Shown piece after piece: positions 37,359 to 45,629 of a stretch of DNA of 64,000 nucleotides (its first letter is position 1; each line of letters starts with the position of its first letter). The stretch covers positions 1 through 64,000 of the forward strand of contig CACEGG010000003.1 of assembly GCA_902559035.1 (NCBI GenBank), read 5' to 3'. Under the pieces are notes generated by a model that saw only the letters and a list, made by a program, of their open reading frames with translations, had not been told where the DNA came from and did no database searches. A program made the position numbers and the translations under genes. This stretch comes from an uncultured Bacteroidota bacterium. Lineage in GTDB: Bacteria; Bacteroidota; Bacteroidia; Flavobacteriales; Flavobacteriaceae.

Positions 37359-37627
37359 ATCTTAGATTTAATTATAAAATAGATTATTACTAATGCCAAC
37401 ACAACAGTGATAGAATTGGCAATAATCATTGATAAGCTTCCTATATTGAGACCATATAAAAACCATAAAAAAACTCCAATAACAAAAATAATATAGGTTG
37501 TTAATGATAAACCCTCTACAGAATTTGTTTTCCAAACTTGAACAACTTGGGGAATAAAAGCAATTGTTGTTAAGAAAGCTGCAGCAAATCCAATAAGCTC
37601 AACACCATCAAACCCTATATCTAACAT
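37355..37627 (-). CDS. SemiSWEET-type sugar transporter
   Basis: A 90-residue protein with three membrane helices and a PQ-loop: GFAAAFLTTIAFIPQVVQVWKT, then SVEGLSLTTYIIFVIGVFLWFLYG, then IIANSITVVLALVIIYFII. This is the full SemiSWEET unit, which works as a dimer for facilitated sugar transport. Its start lies 7 bases inside the end of leuS, so it is translated from the leuS transcript. Confidence 0.92.
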   Translation of the reverse strand: MLDIGFDGVELIGFAAAFLTTIAFIPQVVQVWKTNSVEGLSLTTYIIFVIGVFLWFLYGLNIGSLSMIIANSITVVLALVIIYFIIKSKI

Positions 37628-40434
37628 ACGATATTGATTATTTTTCCAGGCACAACTATAATTTTTTTAATTTCTCGGCCAACAAGAAATTTTTCCAATC
37701 TTAAATCATTTCTTAAAGAACTTTTAATTTCATCAACCTTTAGAGATACGTCTAAATTAATTTTAAATTTCATTTTACCATTAAATGATACTGGGTATTC
37801 AAAAGCACTCTCTTTAATAAATTCAGCATTAAACTCAGGAAAAGATTCATATGAAATAGTCTTTTTGTTTCCTAACTTATTCCATATTTCTTCACAAATA
37901 TGAGGAGCAAATGGAGAAAGTAAAATAGTTAAAGATTTTAAAATATGTATGTTATCACATTTTAATGAGTTTAATTCATTAACGCAGATCATAAAAGCAC
38001 TAACAGACGTGTTAAAAGAAAAGTTATTGATATCATCTTCAATTTTTCTTATAGTTTTATGTAAAACTTTTAAACTTTCATTGGATGGTTTGTCTTGACT
38101 TACTTTAAAACTTCCTGATCTATGAAAAAGGTTCCAGTATTTTTTTAAAAATGAATACGTTCCCGTAATTCCTGCAGTGTTCCAAGGTTTAGCTTGTTCA
38201 AGAGGGCCTAAAAACATTTCATACAATCTTAGCGTGTCAGCTCCATAATCCTCACATATATCATCTGGGTTTATTACATTATATTTTGATTTGGACATTT
38301 TTTCAACCTCTCTACATACTATAAACTTATTATTATTAGTTTCAAAATTTGCTTTTTTAAATTGAGGTTGCCAATTACGTAATTTTACAATATCAAGTTC
38401 ATTACTAGTGTTTACAAACTGAACATCAACATGAATGAGTTGAGTTTTAACATCTTTATTAATTTCATCTGAGTAATAATTATCTGTACCAACCTCTCTT
38501 TTTATAAAAGCACTATTTCCTAAAATCATTCCCTGGTTAATTAACTTTTTTGCATAATCCTTGACAGGAACTAGCCCCAAGTCATAAAGAAAATATTGCC
38601 AAAACCTTGAATAAAGTAAATGACCAGTAGCATGTTCACTTCCACCAATATAGACATCAACTTCTTTCCAATAATTTAAAGATTCTTCAGATGCAAACTC
38701 ATTACTATTATTTGGGTCCATATACCTATTAAAATACCACGAACTACCAGCCCAACCGGGCATAGTATTAAGTTCCATTCTAAATACAGTTTTATTATCG
38801 ATATGAAAATTATCTACAATTTTATTTTGAATAGTATCCCATGCCCAAGAATCTGAATTTCCAAGTGGAGGTTTACCATCTTCTGTCGGAAGATATTTAC
38901 TAACGTCTGGCAGCTCAATTGGCAAATATTTTTCATCAATCATTACAGGAAGATTATCTTTATAGTAGACTGGAAATGGTTCACCCCAATATCTCTGTCT
39001 ACTGAAAACAGCATCTCTGAGTTTATAATTAATCTTGTGAGTTCCTTTATTAACTTCTTTTAATTTTTTAATAGCTAAACTCAATCCTTCTTTAAAGTTA
39101 AGACCGTCTAGAAAACTAGAATTTGTTAGAACAAATCCATCTTTATTTTGGAACGCTTCCTCTGAAATATCCTTGTCTAAAAAAATATTTTTAATTGGAA
39201 TATTAAAAAACTTAGCAAAATTGTAATCCCTTTGATCTCCACATGGTACAGCCATTACTGCACCAGTTCCATATCCAGCTAAAACATAATCTGAAATCCA
39301 AATTGGTAACCTTTCATTTGAAAGAGGGTGAATTGCATACGCTCCAGTAAAAACACCGCTAATAGATTTAACATCTGACATTCTTTCTCTTTCTGTTTTT
39401 TTTCCAGAAAGTTTAATATAGTCCTGAACTTTTTTTAAGTTTTCTTTAGTCGTTATTTTTTTTACGTAAGGATGCTCAGGAGCTAAAGTCATGAAAGTAA
39501 CTCCAAAAATTGTATCCACCCTAGTTGTAAAAACTTCAATTTGTTTGTCAAAATTTTTAATATCAAAAGTTACCATTGCTCCATCAGATCTTCCAATCCA
39601 ATTTTTTTGCATCTCCTTAAGAGGTTCCGGCCAGTTGATATCATTTAAACCAGTTAATAATCGTTGAGAGTATGCTGATATTCTAATACTCCACTGTGTC
39701 ATTTTTTTTCGGATCACCTCAAAACCACCTCTCTCAGATAATCCATCAATGATCTCATCGTTTGCTAAAACTGTTCCTAACTTAGGACACCAGTTAACAT
39801 CAATCTCAGAAAGAAATGCAAGTCTGTAATTAAGTAGAATTTTATTTTTTTTTGATTCGTCAAAGGAATTCCAATCATCAGAAGAAAAAGTTTTAAATTC
39901 TTCACTTTGACAGGCGTCCAAGTTTGTATTTCCTTCTTTACTAAAAATTAAAATTAATTCATTAATGTCTTTTGCTGTTTCTGTTTTATTATCATACCAA
40001 GAATTGTATAATTTAATAAACATCCATTGTGTCCATTTGTAATAACTCTTATCAGAAGTTCTAATTTCTCTGGACCAATCAAAAGAAAATCCTAATCTAT
40101 CTAATTGTTCTCTGTATCGAGCTATGTTTTCGTCTGTAGTTTTTTTAGGATGTCTTCCTGTTTGAATAGCGTATTGTTCAGCAGGTAAACCAAATGAATC
40201 GTATCCTTGAGGATGTAATACATTAAATCCTTTCAGTCTCTTATATCTTGAGAATATATCACTGGCAATATAACCCAAAGGATGACCTACATGTAAACCT
40301 GCACCTGATGGATATGGAAACATATCCATAATGAAATATTTAGGTAAGTCTGTTTTATTTTCAGCTTTGAAAGTTTGATTTTCAGACCAATATTTCTGCC
40401 ATTTTTTTTCAATATGTTTAAAATTATAAGACAT
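37621..40434 (-). CDS. leuS: Leucyl-tRNA synthetase
   Basis: Class I aminoacyl-tRNA synthetase charging tRNA-Leu. The 937 residues include the HIGH-type motif PYPSGAGLHVGHPLGY, the CP1 editing domain, SRQRYWGEPFPV, GSEHATGHLLYSRFW, and the KMSKS loop EKMSKSKYNVINPDD. It is about 75 residues longer than the E. coli enzyme, as usual in Bacteroidota, with an insertion before DVNWCPKLGTVLAND. It is divergent from ftsX. Confidence 0.97.
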   Translation of the reverse strand: MSYNFKHIEKKWQKYWSENQTFKAENKTDLPKYFIMDMFPYPSGAGLHVGHPLGYIASDIFSRYKRLKGFNVLHPQGYDSFGLPAEQYAIQTGRHPKKTTDENIARYREQLDRLGFSFDWSREIRTSDKSYYKWTQWMFIKLYNSWYDNKTETAKDINELILIFSKEGNTNLDACQSEEFKTFSSDDWNSFDESKKNKILLNYRLAFLSEIDVNWCPKLGTVLANDEIIDGLSERGGFEVIRKKMTQWSIRISAYSQRLLTGLNDINWPEPLKEMQKNWIGRSDGAMVTFDIKNFDKQIEVFTTRVDTIFGVTFMTLAPEHPYVKKITTKENLKKVQDYIKLSGKKTERERMSDVKSISGVFTGAYAIHPLSNERLPIWISDYVLAGYGTGAVMAVPCGDQRDYNFAKFFNIPIKNIFLDKDISEEAFQNKDGFVLTNSSFLDGLNFKEGLSLAIKKLKEVNKGTHKINYKLRDAVFSRQRYWGEPFPVYYKDNLPVMIDEKYLPIELPDVSKYLPTEDGKPPLGNSDSWAWDTIQNKIVDNFHIDNKTVFRMELNTMPGWAGSSWYFNRYMDPNNSNEFASEESLNYWKEVDVYIGGSEHATGHLLYSRFWQYFLYDLGLVPVKDYAKKLINQGMILGNSAFIKREVGTDNYYSDEINKDVKTQLIHVDVQFVNTSNELDIVKLRNWQPQFKKANFETNNNKFIVCREVEKMSKSKYNVINPDDICEDYGADTLRLYEMFLGPLEQAKPWNTAGITGTYSFLKKYWNLFHRSGSFKVSQDKPSNESLKVLHKTIRKIEDDINNFSFNTSVSAFMICVNELNSLKCDNIHILKSLTILLSPFAPHICEEIWNKLGNKKTISYESFPEFNAEFIKESAFEYPVSFNGKMKFKINLDVSLKVDEIKSSLRNDLRLEKFLVGREIKKIIVVPGKIINIVC

Positions 40435-40451
40435 TACCTATTTTAAAGACA

Positions 40452-40459
40452 CAAAAATA
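40452..40459 (-). promoter_or_regulatory. -7 element of leuS
   Basis: TATTTTTG on the minus strand matches TAnnTTTG and predicts a start near 40445, about 11 bases before the leuS ATG. No clear TTG lies at the -33 position, so this is a one-element call. Confidence 0.4.
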
Positions 40460-40551
40460 CGTTTATTGTATGAATAGGGAAAGTTTAAATCACATATCCT
40501 GACTTGTTAAAAAGGTTTAGTATTTTTACCAAAAAATAATTTTTATTTATT

Positions 40552-41415
40552 TTGGCTAATTCGAAAAACAAAAGACTTTTTACCTCATACTTTTCAGTTA
40601 CCGTGAGTATTTCAATTGTACTCTTTTTGATTGGGGCTTTTTTGTTAATTGCATTCAATGCTAGAAAAATAACAAACGATTTTAAGGAAAAAATTCCTAT
40701 AACTATCTATTTAAAAAAAGAAGCAAAAAAAATTGAGATTGAACAATTAATTAAAAAATTAAATATTAAGGACTACACAGGCTCAGTAAATTACATTTCA
40801 AAGGAAAAGGGTGCTGAAATTCTAATTGATGAAATTGGAGAAGATTTTGTTGAATTTTACGGAAGTAACCCTCTTTTAAATTCGATAGATGTATTTTTAA
40901 AATCTGAATATGTGACAACTCTAGTATTCGATGAGGTTTCAAATGAGTTAGGTAAAACAGATTTTATTGATGAGATAATTTATGATGCTCCTCTTATATC
41001 GTTAATTAATGAAAACATAAATAAAATCAAATATTGGGTTCTGGGAATAGCAGTGTTTTTTTTAATAATATCAATTTTAGTAATTAATAGTTCAATAAGA
41101 TTATCTATTTATTCAAACAGGATAAATATAAAAACTATGCAATTAGTTGGGGCAACTAGAGGCTTTATTAGAAAGCCTTTTATTCTCACCCATGTTAAAT
41201 TAGGTTTATTTGGAGCTTTTTTAGCTATAGTTATGCTTAGTGGAGCATTATATTACATTCAAAACTTTTTTGATTATGTTAATTTTGAATCAGATATTCA
41301 AATAATTATGGCAATGTTTGGTGCTATTTCAATTTTTAGTATGCTTATAACTTACTTATGTACCTTTTTTGCTACACAAAAATTCTTAAAATCTAAAATT
41401 GATCAACTATACTGA
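40552..41415 (+). CDS. ftsX: Cell-division permease-like protein FtsX
   Basis: Membrane partner of the FtsE ATPase, transmitting signals to periplasmic peptidoglycan hydrolases at the septum. The 287 residues have one N-terminal helix (VTVSISIVLFLIGAFLL), an extracytoplasmic domain of about 125 residues (ITIYLKKEAKKIEI, FIDEIIYDAPL), and three C-terminal helices with the FtsX-domain motif IKTMQLVGATRGFIRKPF. The start is TTG (TTG GCT AAT). It is not next to ftsE. DUF3098 starts one base before its stop ends. Confidence 0.93.
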   Translation: MANSKNKRLFTSYFSVTVSISIVLFLIGAFLLIAFNARKITNDFKEKIPITIYLKKEAKKIEIEQLIKKLNIKDYTGSVNYISKEKGAEILIDEIGEDFVEFYGSNPLLNSIDVFLKSEYVTTLVFDEVSNELGKTDFIDEIIYDAPLISLINENINKIKYWVLGIAVFFLIISILVINSSIRLSIYSNRINIKTMQLVGATRGFIRKPFILTHVKLGLFGAFLAIVMLSGALYYIQNFFDYVNFESDIQIIMAMFGAISIFSMLITYLCTFFATQKFLKSKIDQLY

Positions 41416-41657
41416 TGAAAAATAAAAAAACTAACAAAACATTTGTCTTCGAAAAAAAGAATTATTTTATAATGATAATAGGGCTTCTTTTTATAGCAAC
41501 TGGTTTCATTCTTATGTCAGGTGGGGCTAGTGAAGACCCAAATGTTTTTAATCCTGAAATTTATAATTTTCAAAGAATTCGATTAGCTCCAACCCTTGTT
41601 TTAATTGGGTTTGCAATTCAGGTCTACGCTATTCTTTTCTCATCAAAGAAAAAATAA
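41415..41657 (+). CDS. DUF3098 family small membrane protein
   Basis: An 80-residue protein with two transmembrane helices (NYFIMIIGLLFIATGFILM and RLAPTLVLIGFAIQVYAILF) separated by a short loop containing EDPNVFNPEIYNFQRI. This is the complete DUF3098 pattern, a Bacteroidota family habitually found between ftsX and uppP. It overlaps the ftsX stop by one base and abuts uppP. Function unknown; the position suggests an envelope or division role. Confidence 0.9.
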   Translation: MKNKKTNKTFVFEKKNYFIMIIGLLFIATGFILMSGGASEDPNVFNPEIYNFQRIRLAPTLVLIGFAIQVYAILFSSKKK

Positions 41658-42458
41658 ATGGAATATCTAGAATCAATTATCTTAGGAGTTGTTCAAGGCT
41701 TAACCGAGTTCTTACCAATATCCTCAAGTGGACATCTTGAAATATCAAAAGCTATATTAGGAAATGACCTTTCTAATAAAGAAAGCCTACTTTTTACAAT
41801 TGTACTACATTTTGCCACTGCTTTAAGTACACTGTTTTTTTTTAGAAAAGATATTTTGAATATTATTTTAGGTTTGTTTGATTCCAATAACAAAGAATCT
41901 AAAAACTTCTCAATATCAATTTTAATTTCTATGATTCCTGCTGTTTTTGTTGGTCTTTTTTTTGAAGACTTTATTAATTCTTTTTTTGATGGTAATTTAA
42001 TTTTGGTTGGCTGTATGCTCTATATAACAGCAATTCTTTTGTATTTATCTGACGTGATTAAATTAAAAACAAACGAAGTTACTTTCAAGAATAGTTTTAT
42101 CATTGGATTATCTCAAGCTATAGCAATTTTACCTGGTATTTCAAGAAGTGGTGCTACAATTGCTACAGCTGTTGTTATTGGAATTGACAGAGAAAAAGCT
42201 GCTAGATTTTCATTTATTATGGTTATCCCTTTAATTTTTGGAAGTATGTTTAAATCAATTATTGATAATGGAGGATTAGAATTTACTAACTATAATTTGA
42301 TCTCAGTTTTATTAGGCTTTATATCTGCTTTTATAACCGGGCTATTAGCTTGCAAATGGATGATTTCATTGGTTAAAAAAAGTAAGCTTTATTACTTTTC
42401 TATATATTGTTTTATTGTTGGATCGATAATTATCTACTATTCTTTCAATGGAATTTAA
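41658..42458 (+). CDS. uppP: Undecaprenyl-diphosphate phosphatase
   Basis: Recycles the undecaprenyl carrier for peptidoglycan and O-antigen synthesis (bacA family). The 266-residue polytopic protein has the catalytic motifs GVVQGLTEFLPISSSGHL and LPGISRSGATIATAV. It directly follows DUF3098, and the truB start lies 11 bases inside its end. Confidence 0.96.
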   Translation: MEYLESIILGVVQGLTEFLPISSSGHLEISKAILGNDLSNKESLLFTIVLHFATALSTLFFFRKDILNIILGLFDSNNKESKNFSISILISMIPAVFVGLFFEDFINSFFDGNLILVGCMLYITAILLYLSDVIKLKTNEVTFKNSFIIGLSQAIAILPGISRSGATIATAVVIGIDREKAARFSFIMVIPLIFGSMFKSIIDNGGLEFTNYNLISVLLGFISAFITGLLACKWMISLVKKSKLYYFSIYCFIVGSIIIYYSFNGI

Positions 42459-43140
42459 CGAAGAATCTTTTGTTGATGGTAATCTTCTACTAATAAATAA
42501 ACCTTTAAAATGGACTTCATTTCAAGTTGTAAATAAAATTAGATGGTTAATTAAAAAACAATATGGGATAAAAAAAATAAAAGTAGGTCACGCTGGCACA
42601 TTAGATCCTCTTGCGGAGGGGCTATTAATAGTTTGTACAGGAAAAATGACTAAAAGAATTACAGAATTTCAAAATCTAAATAAAACATATACAGGGAAGT
42701 TTTATTTGGGTGCCTCAACTCCTTCCTTCGATTTAGAAACTGAAATAAGTGAAAAAAAATCGATTGATCATCTCAATGATGATATTATACAACAAGCAGC
42801 TACAGAATTTAAAGGAAAAATACTTCAAACTCCACCCATTTACTCAGCTATTAAACATAAAGGGAAAAAACTTTATGAATTTGCAAGAAAAGGTGAGACT
42901 GTAACAATAAAAAGTAGAGAAGTTTTTATACATGAATTCATAATTTCTAAAATAAATCTTCCCGAAATAAATTTTAAAATTTCATGCAGTAAAGGAACCT
43001 ACATAAGATCATTAGCTAACGATTATGGTACTAAATTAAATTGTGGAGCCCATTTAAAAGAACTAAAAAGAACTGCTATAGGAGATTATAAACTTCAAAA
43101 TTCAATCTCAATTGAAGATTTTGAGAAAAAATTAAAATAA
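42448..43140 (+). CDS. truB: tRNA pseudouridine(55) synthase
   Basis: Isomerises U55 of tRNAs. The 230 residues show PLKWTSFQVVNKIRW, the catalytic aspartate in VGHAGTLDPLAEGLLIV, TYTGKFYLGASTPSFDLE, and SCSKGTYIRSLANDYG. It is of the short form, without a separate PUA domain. It overlaps uppP by 11 bases and ends 9 bases into the convergent aat gene. Confidence 0.96.
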   Translation: MEFNEESFVDGNLLLINKPLKWTSFQVVNKIRWLIKKQYGIKKIKVGHAGTLDPLAEGLLIVCTGKMTKRITEFQNLNKTYTGKFYLGASTPSFDLETEISEKKSIDHLNDDIIQQAATEFKGKILQTPPIYSAIKHKGKKLYEFARKGETVTIKSREVFIHEFIISKINLPEINFKISCSKGTYIRSLANDYGTKLNCGAHLKELKRTAIGDYKLQNSISIEDFEKKLK

Positions 43141-43764
43141 ATATTTTAAAAATTCTTTTCTGGAGATCTCCTCTGCACCCAAAGATTTTAAATGTGCACT
43201 TGGAACTTGACAATCGATTAATTTATACTTGTTTTTTGTGAGTTCTTTAACCAAATGAACAAAACCAATTTTACTTGCATTATTCGCTTTAGTAAACATA
43301 CTTTCACCACAAAAAACATCTCCTAAATCAATACCATAAAGCCCGCCAACAAGTTCATAATCTTTCCAAACTTCAACGGAATATGCATGACCCATGTTAT
43401 GTAATTTACTGTAAGCTTTCTTTAATCCATTTGTAATCCAGGTACCATTTTGGCCAAATCTCTTAACCTTTGCACAAGAATCTACCACTTCATCAAAGGA
43501 TTGATTAAAAGTAACTTTAAAAAAATTTTCTTTTAATAATTTTTTTGTTGACTTTGAGATTTTTAGTTTTTCTGGCAATAAAACCATTCGGGGATCAGGA
43601 CTCCACCATACAAGATGATCATCATTTTCAAACCAAGGGAAAATACCATTTTTGTATGCTTTTAATATTCTATTTGGATCTAAATCCCCACCAATAGCAA
43701 CAATCCCCTCTTTAGATGCAGAATCTGCAGAAGGAAAGATATGTTCGCTACCCAATAGATGCAT
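43132..43764 (-). CDS. aat: Leucyl/phenylalanyl-tRNA-protein transferase
   Basis: Adds Leu or Phe to N-terminal Lys/Arg of proteins, marking them for ClpS/ClpAP degradation. The 210 residues carry AYKNGIFPWFENDDHLVWWSPDPRMVLLP, GTWITNGLKKAY, HAYSVEVWKDYELVGGLYGI and FCGESMF, the full family pattern. It is 5 bases downstream of the DUF3127 gene. Confidence 0.96.
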   Translation of the reverse strand: MHLLGSEHIFPSADSASKEGIVAIGGDLDPNRILKAYKNGIFPWFENDDHLVWWSPDPRMVLLPEKLKISKSTKKLLKENFFKVTFNQSFDEVVDSCAKVKRFGQNGTWITNGLKKAYSKLHNMGHAYSVEVWKDYELVGGLYGIDLGDVFCGESMFTKANNASKIGFVHLVKELTKNKYKLIDCQVPSAHLKSLGAEEISRKEFLKYLF

Positions 43765-43769
43765 TTATT

Positions 43770-44147
43770 TTAGAAAGGTAAATCGTCAGGCTCGTTATCA
43801 TTGACATCATCTGCTGGCTCAAATGCTTCAGCAGGTGGCACCGGAGGAATATTAGCATCTGTTTCTTGAGAAGACAACTTTTCTATTCTCCATCCCTGAA
43901 TTGAATTAAAATATTTTATTTCACCTTGTGGACTTTCCCACTCTCTTCCTCTTAGATTTATATCTACTTTAACCGACTCACCAACTTTATAAGAATTTAG
44001 AATATCACATTTATCTTGAATAAATTCAACTAATAAATCTTGTGGGTATTGCTCTTCTGTAGTGACTACTAGTTCTCTTTTTCTAAACCCATTACTTCCA
44101 TATTCTTTTGTGTCGTTAATTAGTTTTATTTTTCCTGTAATATCCAT
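43770..44147 (-). CDS. DUF3127 OB-fold protein with SSB-like C-terminal tail
   Basis: A 125-residue protein. Residues 1 to about 90 match DUF3127 (GKIKLINDTKEYGSNGFRKRELVVTTE, VDINLRGREWESPQGEIKYFNSIQGWRIEKL), an OB-like fold. The remaining 35 residues are disordered and acidic and end in DDVNDNEPDDLPF. The last five residues equal the tip of the ssb product in this window (DQADDLPF), the peptide by which SSB recruits DNA-processing proteins. A DNA-metabolism role, perhaps single-strand binding, is inferred. A weak -7 candidate, TACTTTCG, lies upstream. Confidence 0.85.
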   Translation of the reverse strand: MDITGKIKLINDTKEYGSNGFRKRELVVTTEEQYPQDLLVEFIQDKCDILNSYKVGESVKVDINLRGREWESPQGEIKYFNSIQGWRIEKLSSQETDANIPPVPPAEAFEPADDVNDNEPDDLPF

Positions 44148-44222
44148 CTTTAAATAATTTATAACGAAAGTAAATAAATTTAAGCCTTAAATAAAGCTTA
44201 AATGAAAATTTAATAAGAGTTT

Positions 44223-44612
44223 TTATAAAAAAGATTTTATTTGATCGACGAGAATTTCGAAATCCTTAGTTTCTAACTTTACTTTATTTTTAAAAGATAC
44301 ATCTTTCATTGAATTTATAGGAATTAAGTGAACATGAGCATGAGGAACTTCTAGTCCAATAACTGACATACCTATTCTTTCACAAGGAACTGCTTTTTTT
44401 AAAGCCGTCGCAATTTTTTTAGAAAAGTTCATTAAATCTTGATAAAGATCCTGGTCTAAATCAAAAATAAGATCAACTTCTTTTTTGGGAATACAAAGTG
44501 TATGGCCAACAGAATTTGGGTTTATATCTAAAAAAGCTAAACAAGTTGGAGTTTCAGCTATTTTGTAACTAGGAATTTTTCCTTCAACAATATCTGTGAA
44601 TATAGAACTCAA
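44223..44612 (-). CDS. HIT family nucleotide-binding protein
   Basis: A 129-residue histidine-triad hydrolase of the Hint/PKCI branch. It has SIFTDIVEGKIPSYKI at the N terminus, AFLDINPNSVGHTLCIPKKE, and the catalytic triad motif HAHVHLIPI. It probably cleaves phosphoramidates of purine nucleotides. It follows greA by 3 bases on the same strand; greA-HIT is a common Bacteroidota pair. Confidence 0.95.
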   Translation of the reverse strand: MSSIFTDIVEGKIPSYKIAETPTCLAFLDINPNSVGHTLCIPKKEVDLIFDLDQDLYQDLMNFSKKIATALKKAVPCERIGMSVIGLEVPHAHVHLIPINSMKDVSFKNKVKLETKDFEILVDQIKSFL

Positions 44613-44615
44613 AGC

Positions 44616-45089
44616 TTATCTCTCAATTGATATAATTTCAAATTTAATGGTCCCATTTGGAACTACAACTTCAGCTATCTCTCCAACCTTTTTACCTAAA
44701 AGTCCTTTCCCGATAGGAGAACTGACAGAAATTTTACCAGATTTTAGATCTGCCTCACTTTCAGCAACTAAAGTATATTTCAATTGCATCTGATTATTTA
44801 AATTTTTTATTGTGACCTTAGATAAGACTAAAACTTTACTTAGATCAAGTTGAGATTCATCAATTAACCTAGCATTTGACAAAACTGCTTCAAGTTTGGA
44901 TATTTTCATCTCCAACATTCCTTGAGCCTCCTTTGCTGCATCGTATTCAGCATTTTCACTTAAATCACCTTTATCTCTAGCTTCTGCGATTGCATTAGAC
45001 GCTTTTGGTCTTTCGATATCTTTAAGTTGACTTAATTCATCCTTTAACTTCTTTAAGCCTTCTTTAGTATAGTAAGATACATCACTCAT
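44616..45089 (-). CDS. greA: Transcription elongation factor GreA
   Basis: Enters the RNA polymerase secondary channel and stimulates cleavage of backtracked RNA. The 157 residues have the N-terminal coiled coil, including RDKGDLSENAEYDAAKEAQ with the acidic residues at the catalytic tip. The C-terminal FKBP-like domain has VSSPIGKGLLGKKVGE. Its leader of about 43 bases carries a terminator-like hairpin, described separately. Confidence 0.97.
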   Translation of the reverse strand: MSDVSYYTKEGLKKLKDELSQLKDIERPKASNAIAEARDKGDLSENAEYDAAKEAQGMLEMKISKLEAVLSNARLIDESQLDLSKVLVLSKVTIKNLNNQMQLKYTLVAESEADLKSGKISVSSPIGKGLLGKKVGEIAEVVVPNGTIKFEIISIER

Positions 45090-45097
45090 AATACTTA

Positions 45098-45132
45098 GTT
45101 TAAAACAAAAAATCCCTTATTGATCGGGATTT
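45098..45132 (-). promoter_or_regulatory. Terminator-like hairpin at the 5' end of the greA transcript
   Basis: On the minus strand AAATCCC-GATCAATAA-GGGATTT forms a 7-bp stem with a 9-base loop, followed by TTTTGTTTT. It sits between a TATATTTG -7 element (45139-45146) and the greA ATG, so the stem would begin within a few bases of +1. It could terminate early transcripts, stabilise the 5' end, or both. E. coli greA also has a leader terminator, which makes attenuation by analogy attractive but unproven. Confidence 0.6.
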
Positions 45133-45186
45133 AATACAAATATACAAAATTCTGAAATCTATTATTTTTTAACTAATTTCACTACT

Positions 45187-45615
45187 GTGAGAATAAGAAA
45201 AATCATAGCACTTTTATTTTTTCTTTTTATAATTTCTTGTACAAAGAACGAAATAAACAAAAACCCTTACTTACACGAGGTTTCATTTGAGAAAGTAATA
45301 AATCTTAACTTACCTCAATACGATAATTTAAATTACAATGGAGGAGCTATTTATTTAAATTCGGGTGGTATAAAAGGCTTAATTTTATTTAATTTCAGTA
45401 ATCAAATTTTTGCTTGGGAAGCTAGCTGTCCAAATCAATATCCTTCATCTTGCTCAACTATGAGAATTGATGGTGTTCAATCAGTCTGTGATTGTGACAA
45501 CTATAAATACAGTTTAGCTACCGGTCAATTACTTTCAAGCACTGAAAATGACGCCTATCCAATGAAATTATATTTTTCTGAAAAAAATGGTAATTCAGTC
45601 CGAATATCGAACTGA
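45187..45615 (+). CDS. Lipoprotein with degenerate Rieske-like domain
   Basis: A 142-residue lipoprotein with GTG start and lipobox FIISC (cysteine at about residue 19). The C-terminal part follows the layout of a Rieske domain (FAWEASCPNQYPSSC, then SVCDCDNYKYSLATGQL). The histidines of the usual CPH and CxCH motifs are replaced (CPN, CDCD), so a 2Fe-2S Rieske cluster is unlikely. Four cysteines remain and might bind another metal or form disulfides. It is divergent from greA and convergent with a metal-type TonB receptor. Role unknown. Confidence 0.65.
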   Translation: MRIRKIIALLFFLFIISCTKNEINKNPYLHEVSFEKVINLNLPQYDNLNYNGGAIYLNSGGIKGLILFNFSNQIFAWEASCPNQYPSSCSTMRIDGVQSVCDCDNYKYSLATGQLLSSTENDAYPMKLYFSEKNGNSVRISN

Positions 45616-45629
45616 ATTACCAAATAATT

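Noticed and set aside
44160-44215. TTTAAGC...GCTTAAA inverted repeat between the DUF3127 and HIT genes, as a terminator
   Set aside because: Low GC stem and no continuous U-run on either strand. Such repeats are expected by chance in AT-rich DNA.
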